DNA from: Siphonodentalium dalli | Taxonomy: Eukaryota; Mollusca; Scaphopoda; Gadilida; Siphonodentaliidae | Length of the DNA stretch: 64,000 bases | NCBI GenBank assembly: GCA_032622095.1 | Contig: CP136063.1 | Coordinates: 9,095,814-9,159,813 of the forward strand | Direction: 5' to 3' | Part shown: in pieces, positions 35,534 to 45,663 of the stretch | How the letters are laid out: each line of letters opens with the position of its first letter | Numbering within the stretch: position 1 is the stretch's first letter | Notes under the pieces: model-generated | The model's input: only the letters and a program-made list of their open reading frames with translations | Database searches by the model: none | What the model was told of the DNA's origin: nothing | Made by a program: the position numbers and the translations under genes

Positions 35534-35888
35534 GAACAATGGAGCTAATAACGAGAAACAACGGCTTTCAGGCCGCGGACTACGCTGTATTTGTGTTGTC
35601 CATAGTGTTTTCTCTGGCTGTCGGCGGATTCTTCGCCTTCAGGGCGCGTAAGACGTACGACATGGCCGAGTATCTTATTGCTAACAGGAAGATGGGAGTG
35701 ATTCGGTCGCCATTTCTTTGGGAGTTACGTTTGAGTCGTCCATATTTATGCTGGGCGGCCCAGCTGAGATGTAATATTATGGGATACATGATTGCCTGCG
35801 TTCTATCGGGTGGTGCTTCACACTTGTAACGTCAGCATTTCTGTATGTGGGCGTGTTGCACCATCTTAATATCAGAAGCTCATTTGAG
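35534..35888 (+). pseudogene. First coding exon of an SLC5-type sodium/solute symporter, disabled
   Basis: ATG at 35539, just after an acceptor-like TTACATTAG, opens MELITRNNGFQAADYAVFVL, followed by a hydrophobic segment with SLAVGGFFAF and then YLIANRKMGV. This order (short N-terminus, first transmembrane helix, tyrosine/glycine/arginine-rich loop) is typical of SLC5 sodium-coupled transporters such as SMCT/SMVT. One missing base after the ATT at 35701-35703 shifts frame. In the corrected frame SLGVTFESSIFMLGGPAE and HHLNIRSSFE follow, the second helix and loop of the family. TAA at 35772-35774 sits where a tyrosine codon is expected. The exon ends GAG|GTTGGT at 35888 in phase 0. No further SLC5 exon is seen downstream. 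The corrected exon would be 117 codons. Confidence 0.75.
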
Positions 35889-35928
35889 GTTGGTATATTT
35901 AACCCTTTACCCAACAGAACGGCCCTGT

Positions 35929-35997
35929 GCCAATGCATTCTCTTATATATGCGAGTCGACCATATGTCGCCTCGCATATATAAGAGAATGCATTGGC
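35929..35997. repeat. 69-bp hairpin
   Basis: Arms start GCCAATGCATTCTCTTATAT and continue through ATGCGAGTCGAC. The complement ends GAATGCATTGGC at 35997. Arms pair over about 32 bp with one mismatch around the central CATATG region. It is one of a recurring hairpin family also at 35358, 36131 and, interrupted, 52693/53851. Confidence 0.85.
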
Positions 35998-36130
35998 TTA
36001 ACACATATTAAAAATGATAAAATTGTCAAAGAATGTAGAAAAATATTATAAAAATTATTAAAAAATGTAAGAAAAAATTATAAAATTGTTAAAGAATGTA
36101 AGAAAAAATGGTAAAAATTGTTTTTTTTAG

Positions 36131-36199
36131 GCCAATGCATTCTCTCATATATGCGAGGCGACCTATGGTCGACTCGCATATATAAGAGCATGCATTGGC
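36131..36199. repeat. 69-bp hairpin, second copy
   Basis: Same sequence as the hairpin at 35929 with a few changes: TCTCTCATATATGCGAGGCG on the left and AAGAGCATGCATTGGC on the right. Orientation is inverted relative to the first, judging by the GAGGCGACC/GGTCGACTC centre. The second lies about 130 bp downstream. Confidence 0.85.
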
Positions 36200-36596
36200 A
36201 CAGGGCACAACTGTAACCACCACAATGTGGTCAATGAACCGGTTCCAATGATATCCATATTTGTATAGTGTTATTGAGACAGACCGAAGATATTTTAGGC
36301 TGTTGAAGCTTTATTTGGGCGTTTTTGGCCGTTTTGTTGGGTAAAGGGTTAACGCATTCAGCATGTCCAATATATTAGGCTATTCCACTATAATTACAAT
36401 GTTCCACGTGAAAGCCGTATGACTCTGGTGGAAGGTGGAGCGAACAAGTCAGATTTTATTTGGCTTAATTAGTTCCTTTTTACCAGAGCGTCGGTACGAG
36501 TGAGTTGAGCGGTCTGTAACCTTTATTGGAAGCAACCGCCCTCGTGCCGATGCCGGCGAGTGAGACGGTTTTGGATTAGGCTTAGCGCGACGGACA

Positions 36597-37353
36597 ATGG
36601 AGCTAATCCCTGACGCCGCGTTGGCAGCAATAGAGAGATCTCAAATTGCGGACATTGTTAGATGGAATCTCCAGTCTAACAGGGGCTATTTGACTCTCTG
36701 TGTTGAATTCCGGACGGAGGATGCTGGTACCCAGAAATCTTCTACCCGGAGCAGGAAAGCCAAGACCAGCCGTACAATGAAAGAGGAGCCTCCTAAGAGA
36801 AAGACGCCAGCTCGAAGGAGAAGGGACGCAGCCAGACGGGCTAAATGGAAGAAGCAGAAGGGGGTGACTGTTGATCGGCCAGTCGCCCCTCCCCGTGTGG
36901 TTCAGCCATCCAGTGTCACGGTCGGTAGGCCGGAGTTGTCTGAGAGACGCCCAGACGACCCGGCCTGCATGGAGACAGGTGACATTAGACCAGCTAGCAG
37001 GGACTCCGTAGATCTGCCGGAGGTCCCTGCTGTCGGCACAGAGACGAGCGGAGACAGGGATGCGGATACCACCCCCTGATGTTCCTGCATCCAGTTTCGA
37101 CGTGGAGATGGAAACACCACCCAGCCATTCTCCACCAGGGGCGGAATCTACCATCACCGCCCCTCCGACGCCGAGGTATGAAGAGAAGCCGGCGACGTCC
37201 ATCACCAAAGAACAGATGGAAAAACAACGCGACAAAATCAAGATGGCCATTGTGACACACCACGTAACAGGAACGACGTACCATCTCACCAAATACGAAT
37301 TCTTCCTGCTGCGGGATCGCCAGGTCTACTGGCATCAAGAACCTCTGGCATAG
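36597..37353 (+). pseudogene. Basic ORF1/gag-like protein with one frameshift
   Basis: ATG at 36597 opens a frame to TGA at 37077-37079 (160 codons). A second frame (37060-37353) continues the same style of protein. One surplus C in the CCCCC run at about 37072-37076 explains the break: removing it joins DADTTP to DVPASSFD, for about 252 residues. The middle has a strongly basic stretch (PKRKTPARRRRDAARRAKWK, residues ~65-84), then Pro/Ser/Thr-rich acidic sequence, then a C-terminal ITKEQMEKQRDKIK coil and YHLTKYEFFLLRD ending. Basic blocks of this kind occur in ORF1/gag-like proteins of mollusc retroelements, but I cannot name the family. A polyadenylation signal AATAAA follows at about 37498. 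Host gene origin is possible. Confidence 0.5.
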
Positions 37354-38080
37354 TTAAAGCAATTCCAACACCGACATATGGCCAATACACACTAGAATAT
37401 TCAAAGCGTCCACGACCACCAGAAAAAAGAAAATGAACACCACCAAAGAATCTATAAATTGCTATCTTTTTTCATTTTTTTCCCCTCTTATTCTCTAATA
37501 AAATCAAAATCATGAGGCCAACACAAAGTCAATCAGTGATATCCGTCTTGTATAGAACGCCTCTGTTTCCTTCGCCCAAATTTGCCACTCGGTACCTTTT
37601 AAGAGAGAGTGGCAACATTTAAATGGGGAATTCAGTGTTAATTTTCAAGACAAGATTACTGAATAATTACAAACCGTATAATAATATCTAGTGACAACGC
37701 AAAGCAGATTATTCATTTTATTTTATGTGTTTTATAACATTTGATGTAAATATTATTAACAATGATAAACAATGGTGACCTACTTTTGTATAATGCCCAA
37801 TAATATCAAAACTGGGATGTGAATACAAATTCCGCTTCGAGTTGTCACTAGATAAGTCTTCAAACTTGCCAAAAAAGGTATGATATGGTCACCTGCTATG
37901 TGTAAGTTTTGATCCATCTTTTCTATAAAAAACCCGCTCTAAATTCCCATTCAAATGGTGCCACTTTATCTCCCTCTTAAACAACTCGGTATGCGGTATG
38001 GAACGGTCCATTTAGTTTCAGAATTTCAGTATGAATTATCGTTTATCAAACTGTAATTTTCTTTTCTGTTTTTTAGTATG
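37354..38080. other. Non-coding flank with a poly(A) signal
   Basis: It starts as the likely 3' untranslated part of the 36597 gene, with AATAAA near 37498-37503 after a pyrimidine-rich stretch. The rest is AT-rich with no recognisable gene. Confidence 0.4.
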
Positions 38081-39240
38081 CGGTACATATGCATATCTCT
38101 GCATGGCGGCCATTTAATTGTCCGCATGTCGGTATGCGAGTTAGAACGGTTCTTGTTTTAAACATCTAGCACGGTCCATATAGTTTCAGAATCTCATATT
38201 ATTTATCGAACGATAATATTCGTTCCAATATCTCGATATGCGGTTCAAAGCGGCCATTTCAGTTCATGTATCGCAGTATGGCGGCTATTTCCGTTTTAAG
38301 TATCTCGGTATGCAGTTTGGAATGGTATGGCGATAATTTTACATTGTGTATATCGGCATGGGGCCATTTTATATTATGCATATCGGTATAGTGGCCATTT
38401 TACATTATGTACATCGGCAAGGCGGCCATTTTGTATTACGTATATCGCTATGGCGGCCATTTTATATTATGTATATCGGCATGGCGGTCATTTTATATTC
38501 TGTATCTCGGTATGACGGCCATTATTATGTATATCGGCATGGCGGTCATTGTTTATTATTATATCGGCATGGTGGCCATTTTATATTATATATGTCGGCA
38601 TGGCGGCCATTTTACATTATGTATATCGGCATGGCGGCCATTTTATATGATGTATATCGGCATGGCGGTCATTTTTTATTCTGTATTTCGGCATGGCGGC
38701 CATTTTAAAGCATGTATATCGGCATGGCGGCCATTTTAAATTATGTATATCGGCACGGCAGCCATTTTGTATTATGTATATCGGCATGGCAGCCATTTAA
38801 TATTATATATATCGGCATGGCGGCCATTTTATATTATGTATATCGGCATGGCGGCCATTTTAAATTATGTATATCGGCATGGCAGAAATTTTCGTTTTCG
38901 TATCTCGGTGTGGAGTCTAGAACAGCCATGTTCGTTTCATTATATCGACCGACATGTCATGCAGTGAAGTCATGTTCGTTCACGAATATCTTCGTTGCAA
39001 TATAATATGTGTACACGTCTGAAGCGTGCTATAATACACTGCGATTCAGCATAAATCGTGCATGCGGTATAGTTCCGTGATTCTCGTGTCAGTATTTCGG
39101 CGTAGAACTTGAATTGCGGTATATATCGGCCATTTTATTTTTATATCCCAGTGTGCGGTTCAACATGCTCAATGAACATGTATGGTTTCTATAATAATGA
39201 ATGCTCATTTTCGTCCAGTATCTCGGAATGCGGTATGGAC
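38080..39240. repeat. 31-bp tandem repeat with diverged flanks
   Basis: Core copies (about 38330-38890) contain TATGTATATCGGCATGGCGG then CCATTTTATAT, about 18-20 copies with changes such as GTATCTCGGTATG. The outer region on both sides (38080-38330 and 38900-39240) has looser versions (CTCGGTATGCGG, CGGCCATTTT) spaced farther apart, the pattern of an old array with a younger core. Several-frame open reading (62-120 codons) is repeat-derived. Confidence 0.85.
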
Positions 39241-39304
39241 AGAAATATATGCAAGTTTTCGGTTCGATCTGTCAGATGATATATTACGTAATAATCTATT
39301 ACAC

Positions 39305-40616
39305 GACCCCTTCGGATCGCCACATCCACCATTTGTATACACATGGATAATTTCTTCATTCGGACCGCCACATCCACCATTTGTGTACACATGGATAATA
39401 TCTTCATCCGGATCGCCACATCCACCATTTGTGTACACATGGATAATTTATTCATTCGGATCGCCACATCCACCATTTGTATACACTTGGATAATGTCTT
39501 CATTCGCATCGCCACATCCACCATTTGTATACACATGGATAATTTCTTCATTCGGATCGCCACATCCACCATTTGTATACACTTGGATAATGTCTTCATC
39601 CGGATCGCCACATCCACCATTTGTATACACTTGGATAATGTCTTCATTCGCATCGCCACATCCACCATTTGTATACACTTGGATAATGTCTTCATTCGCA
39701 TCGCCACATCCACCATTTGTATACACTTGGATAATGTCTTCATCCGGATAGCCACATCCACCATTTGTATACATGTGCACTTGGATAATGTCTTCATTCG
39801 CATCGCCACATCCACCATTTGTGTACACATGGATAATTTCTTCATTCGGATCGCCACATCCACCATTTGTATACACATGGATAATTTCTTCATTCGGATT
39901 CCCTCATCCACCATTTGTATACACATGGATACTGTCTTCATTCGGATCGCCTCATCCACCATTTGTATACACATGGATACTGTCTTCATTCGGATCGCCA
40001 CATCCACCATTTGTATACACATGGATACTGTCTTCATTCGGATCGCCTCATCCACCATTTGTATACACATGGATAATTTCTTCATTAGGATCGCCTCATC
40101 CACCATTTGTATACACATGGATAATTTCTTCATTAGGATCGCCACATCCACCATTTGTATACACATGGATACTGTCTTCATTCGGATCGCCTCATCCACC
40201 ATTTGTATACACATGGATACTGTCTTCATTCGGATCGCCTCATCCACCATTTGTATACACATGGATAATTTCTTCATTAGGATCGCCACATCCACCATTT
40301 GTATACACATGGATACTGTCTTCATTCGGATCGCCTCATCCACCATTTGTATACACATGGATACTGTCTTCATTCGGATCGCCTCATCCACCATTTGTAT
40401 ACACATGGATACTGTCTTCATTCGGATCGCCTCATCCACCATTTGTATACACATGGATAATTTCTTCATTAGGATCGCCACATCCACCATTTGTATACAC
40501 ATGGATACTGTCTTCATTCGGATCGCCTCATCCACCATTTGTATACACATGGATACTGTCTTCATTCGGATCGCCACATCCACCATTAAGTTGTATACAC
40601 ATGGATAATTTCTTCT
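39305..40616. repeat. 48-bp tandem repeat, about 27 copies
   Basis: Units run GGATCGCCACATCCACCATT, TGTATACACATGGATAATTT and CTTCATTC, with variants CTTGGATAATGT (mainly 39480-39800) and ATGGATACTGT (mainly after 39900). The length is a multiple of three, so long open frames appear on both strands (for example 421 codons plus and 465 codons minus, 16-residue units such as FIRIASSTICIHMDTV). Strand symmetry and the lack of any exon context argue against real proteins. Confidence 0.95.
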
Positions 40617-41845
40617 AGCGTAACCGTCATGGGAGTCATCGGGTCAATCGCCAAATTGTCTACTATATAGATCTACCTTACAGTCATATTGTTGATACAT
40701 ATTTAGCCTTGAATTCTATATTTCACACCTTCCTTACATATCCCAATATATATATATAGATATGCATAGATTTATGCTCGTCCTAATTGGTAATCCATAG
40801 TCACATACGCTGGAAGGTGTTATTCGACATAATGCAAACTCAAATTGTTTTCTCACCATGTATGAACGTTTCAGTTACCGCCTTATTATCATTTTATGAA
40901 AATGTATTGTCAATTTTGTACTGGAGAGGGGTTACCTAAGTCGCAATAACTTGTGTCCGATCCCTTTTGTATAATTATATACGAACAAAATATGTAAAGT
41001 AAAGTACACGATACACGAGTTTGAATTGTAGAACCAGGGACGTGGCTCTCGGTGTGGATATCCGTTCTGACCACTACCTTTCATGGAAACTCAACTTACG
41101 AGCTACATGTATACGATTCATAGCTTTATGTGTATCGGTTCTTTTGATGGATTCGATTTCGACTCATTTCCCTTCAACTAATTCCCACAAAAGAAAACTA
41201 TGTCGGTAAATTATGTTAAGTCTATATGATTTCTGGGATTGCGTTCTTCTCCAATCAATGTAACCGGTCTTTTTGGGAATTCCACGAGAAGGAAGCGTTT
41301 TTCAATATGTTGACCATGAATTTGAATGAACCGGCATTTCAAGAGGTCGTGATAATATGTTGTCTTAAATTGGAATTGGTTCCACCCACAATAAGTTGAT
41401 TGCCGTGGTAATTTACAATGAGGAGAAAAGCAAGTTTGAGTATTTAAACACTTCACCAGAAGGTTAACATGTCATATGTTCATTTGATTTTAACACACAT
41501 CCATCATTTCAGATGTGTGCATCATGATTAAATTTCCACCCCAAAATCCAGACAGCGCACTCTACGCTACCACTGCGATATAGCACTGCCACAATGATGT
41601 TACTTTGCAAACGATAAATCCATTCACCTGAATTATGAATCTTCTTTGGTATTTCATCCACTACACTGCAAATCTTGTTGACTAAAATGCTACTAAACAA
41701 TTACTCAACTGTAACGTAGGTATACCACAAAACAACGTTGACTAAACTAGATTTATTCAACAAGTTGAGTACAGATTGTATTCAATATGTGCAGGTCCAG
41801 TTCCACGTATTTTTGATCTTCAACTCGCTGGTATACGCTCATATA
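40617..41845. other. Flank between arrays, one dispersed fragment
   Basis: No gene is recognised. Bases 41551-41623 (GACAGCGCACTCTACGCTAC, then CTGCCACAATG and CTTTGCAAACGATAAAT) match 51195-51262 beside the LINE tail, so this is a piece of a dispersed repeat. Open frames of 62-81 codons lack motifs. Confidence 0.5.
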
Positions 41846-44800
41846 GTTAAGATTAGACATAGCATCCCGGGATGACAGTTAACACACCATGTAGGGTTAA
41901 GATTAGACCTAGCATCCCGGGATGACAGTTAACACACCATGTAGGGTTAAGATTAGACCTAGCATCCCGGGATGACAGTAAACACACCATGTAGTGTTAA
42001 GATTAGACATAGCATCCCGGGATGACAGTAAACACACCATGTAGGGTTAAGATTAGACCTAGCATCCCGGGATGACAGTTAACACACCATGTAGGGTTAA
42101 GATTAGACCTAGCATCCCGGGCTGACAGTTAACACACCATGTAGGGTTAAGATTAGACCTAGCATCCCGGGATGACAGTTAACACACCATGTAGGGTTAG
42201 GATTAGACCTAGCATCCCGGGATGACAGTTAACACACCATGTAGTGTTAAGATTAGACATAGCATCCCGGGATGACAGTAAACACACCATGTAGGGTTAA
42301 GATTAGACCTAGCATCCCGGGATGACAGTTAACACACCATGTAGGGTTAAGATTAGACCTAGCATCCCGGGATGACAGTTAACACACCATGTAGGGTTAA
42401 GATTAGACCTAGCATCCCGGGATGACAGTTAACACACCATGTAGGGTTAAGATTAGACCTAGCATCCCGGGATGACAGTTAACACACCATGTAGTGTTAA
42501 GATTAGACCTAGCATCCCGGGATGACAGTTAACACACCATGTAGTGTTAAGATTAGACCTAGCATCCCGGGATGACAGTTAACACACCATGTAGTGTTAA
42601 GATTAGACCTAGCATCCCGGGATGACAGTTAACACACCATGTAGTGTTAAGATTAGACCTAGCATCCCGGGATGACAGTTAACACACCATGTAGTGTTAA
42701 GATTATACCTAGCATCCCGGGATGACAGTTAACACACCATGTAGTGTTAAGATTAGACCTAGCATCCCGGGATGACAGTTAACACACCATGTAGGGTAAA
42801 GATTAGACCTAGCATCCCGGGATGACAGTTAACACACCATGTAGGGTTAAGATTAGACCTAGCATCGCGGGATGACAGTTAACACACCACGTAGGGTTAA
42901 TATCACACCTGGCATCCCGGGATGACAGTTAACACAACATGTAGTGTTAAGATTAGACCTAGCATCCGGGATGACAGTAAACACACCATGTAGGGTTAAG
43001 ATTAGACCTAGCATCCCGGGATGACAGTAAACACACCATGTAGGGTTAAGATTAGACCTAGCATCCCGGGATGACAGTTAACACACCATGTAGGGTTAAG
43101 ATTAGACCTAGTATCCTGGGATGACAGTTAACACACCATGTAGGGTTAAGATTAGACCTAGCATCCCGGGATGACAGTTAACACACCATGTAGGGTTAAG
43201 ATTAGACCTAGCATCCCGGGATGACAGTTAACACACCATGTAGTGTTGAGATTAGACCTAGCATCCCGGGATGACAGTTAACACACCATGTAGTGTTAAG
43301 ATTAGACCTAGCATCCCGGGATGACAGTTAACAAACCATGTAGTGTTAAGATTAGACCTAGCATCCCGGGATGACAGTTAACACACCATGTAGTGTTAAT
43401 ATTAGACCTAGCATCCCGGGATGACAGTTAACACACCATGTAGTGTTAAGATTAGACCTAGCATCCCGGGATGACAGTTAACACACCATGTAGTGTTAAG
43501 ATTAGACCTAGCATCCCGGGATGACAGTTAACACACCATGTAGTGTTAAGATTAGACCTAGCATCCCGGGATGACAGTTAACACACCATGTAGTGTTAAG
43601 ATTATACCTAGCATCCCGGGATGACAGTTAACACACCATGTAGTGTTAAGATTAGACCTAGCATCCCGGGATGACAGTTAACACACCATGTAGGGTAAAG
43701 ATTAGACCTAGCATCCCGGGATGACAGTTAACACACCATGTAGGGTTAAGATTAGACCTAGCATCCGGGATGACAGTAAACACACCATGTAGGGTTAAGA
43801 TTAGACCTAGCATCCCGGGATGACAGTAAACACACCATGTAGTGTTAAGATTAGACATAGCATCCCGGGATGACAGTTAACACACCATGTAGGGTTAAGA
43901 TTAGACCTAGCATCCCGGGATGACAGTTAACACACCATGTAGTGTTAAGATTAGACCTAGCATCCCGGAATGACAGTAAACACACCATGTAGGGTTAAGA
44001 TTAGACCTAGCATCCCGGGATGACAGTAAACACACCATGTAGGGTTAAGATTAGACCTAGCATCCCGGGATGACAGTTAACACACCATGTAGGGTTACGA
44101 TTAGACCTAGCATCCCGGGATGACAGTTAACACACCATGTAGTGTTAAGATTAGACCTAGCATCCCGGGATAACAGTTAACACACCATGTAGGGTTAAGA
44201 TTAGACCTAGCATCCCGGGATGACAGTTAACACACCATGTAGTGTTAAGATTAGACCTAGCATCCCGGGATGACAGTTAACACACCATGTAGGGTTACGA
44301 TTAGACCTAGCATCCCGGGATGACAGTTAACACACCATGTAGTGTTAAGAATAGACCTAGCATCCCGGGATGACAGTAAACACACCATGTAGGGTTAAGA
44401 TTAGACCTAGCATCCCGGGATGACAGTTAACAAACCATGTAGTGTTAAGATTAGACCTAGCATCCCGGGATGACAGTTAACACACCATGTAGTGTTAAAA
44501 TTAGACCTAGCATCCCGGGATGACAGTTAACACACCATGTAGGGTTAAGATTAGACCTAGCATCCCGGGATGACAGTTAACACACCATGTAGTGTTAAGA
44601 TTAGACCTAGCATCCCGGGATGACAGTTAACACACCATGTAGTGTTAAGATTAGACCTAGCATCCGGTGATGACAGTAAACACGCCATGTAATGTTAAGA
44701 TTAGACCTAACATCCCGGGATGACAGTTAACACACCATGTAGGGTTAAGTTTAGACCTAGCATCCCGGGATGACAGTTAACACACCGTGTAGTGTTAAGA

Positions 44801-45232
44801 TTAGACCTAGTTTCCCGGGATGACAGTATACACACCATGTAGGGTTAAGATTAGACCTAGCATCCCGGGATGACAGTTAACACACCATGTAGTGTTAAGA
44901 TTAGACCTAACATCCCGGGATGACAGTTAACACACCATGTAGGGTTAAGATTAGACCTAGCATCCCGGGATGACAGTTAACACACCATGTAGTGTTAAGA
45001 TTAGACCTAGCACCCCGGGATGACAGTTAACACACCATGTAGGGTTAAGATTAGACCTAGCATCCCGGGATGACAGTTAACACACCATGTAGGGTTAAGA
45101 TTAGACCTAGCATCCCGGGATGACAGTTAACACACCATGTAGTGTTAAGATTAGACCTAGTTTCCCGGGATGACAGTTAACACACCATGTAGTGTTAAGA
45201 TTAGACCTAGTTTCCCGGGATGACAGTTAACA
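41846..45232. repeat. 50-bp satellite array, about 68 copies
   Basis: Units contain GTTAAGATTAGACCTAGCAT, then CCCGGGATGACAGTTAACAC, then ACCATGTAGG or ACCATGTAGT. The unit includes the palindrome ATCCCGGGAT. G/T at the ACCATGTAG(G/T)G position and GTTAAC/GTAAAC are the main variants, arranged in short runs. Single-base deletions (CATCCGGGATG) recur at about 42963 and 43763 in the same local context, pointing to a duplicated block of roughly 800 bp. Confidence 0.97.
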
Positions 45233-45663
45233 GCCATAATGTAATGCTGGCTGACGGCTCGAAAGCTTTCTGATTTGTCATATTAGGATAAACTGAAAGA
45301 AAACTGGCCTGAAACCAATTAGTCATATACATTTTATCACAAAGTGAAGTTGAAACCAACTGTATACATGTAGATGACAAGAGAAAGAAGAGTGAATCTA
45401 CAAAGCATATGTATATATGACAGATAAGGGAACAGTGACCCAATGTTGTGCAGATACATGTTTCATCGTTCACTTGTCATAAATATAGGCGGACAGCAGT
45501 GGCCCGGAGCGGTTTTGCAAAATTTGGAAAATAATTTCCGAACGTACGCACCAAAATATATGAATTATTATAACCCAAAAGTTAAAAATTATAATTAATA
45601 AATTAAATCACAAGAGAAGGAAAAGAGACAAAGCCAATAAGATCGTCATCAGTTGAAAGTTGC
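45233..45663. other. Spacer between two satellites
   Basis: About 430 bp of unique-looking AT-rich sequence with no recognisable gene. A minus-strand open frame (45207-45473, 88 codons) overlaps the array edge and has no motif. Confidence 0.45.

Larger units (their letters stand above)
35903..36348. mobile_element. piggyBac-like miniature element with two internal hairpins
   Basis: The ends are inverted repeats CCCTTTACCCAACAGAACGG and complement (right end CCGTTTTGTTGGGTAAAGGG), directly flanked by TTAA at 35899-35902 and 36349-36352. TTAA duplications and CCCTTT-type ends are characteristic of piggyBac. The 446-bp interior is non-coding and carries two hairpins (35929-35997 and 36131-36199) separated by an A-rich spacer. 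It begins 14 bp downstream of the SLC5 exon donor, within the would-be intron. A partial relative lies at 50566-50714. Confidence 0.85.

Noticed and set aside
39182-40618. Open frames of 189-465 codons on both strands
   Set aside because: They come from a 48-bp repeat divisible by three. Strand symmetry and array variants without frame bias argue against proteins.
41846-45232. CRISPR-like regular 50-bp repetition
   Set aside because: There is no spacer diversity; variation is scattered substitutions within the unit.
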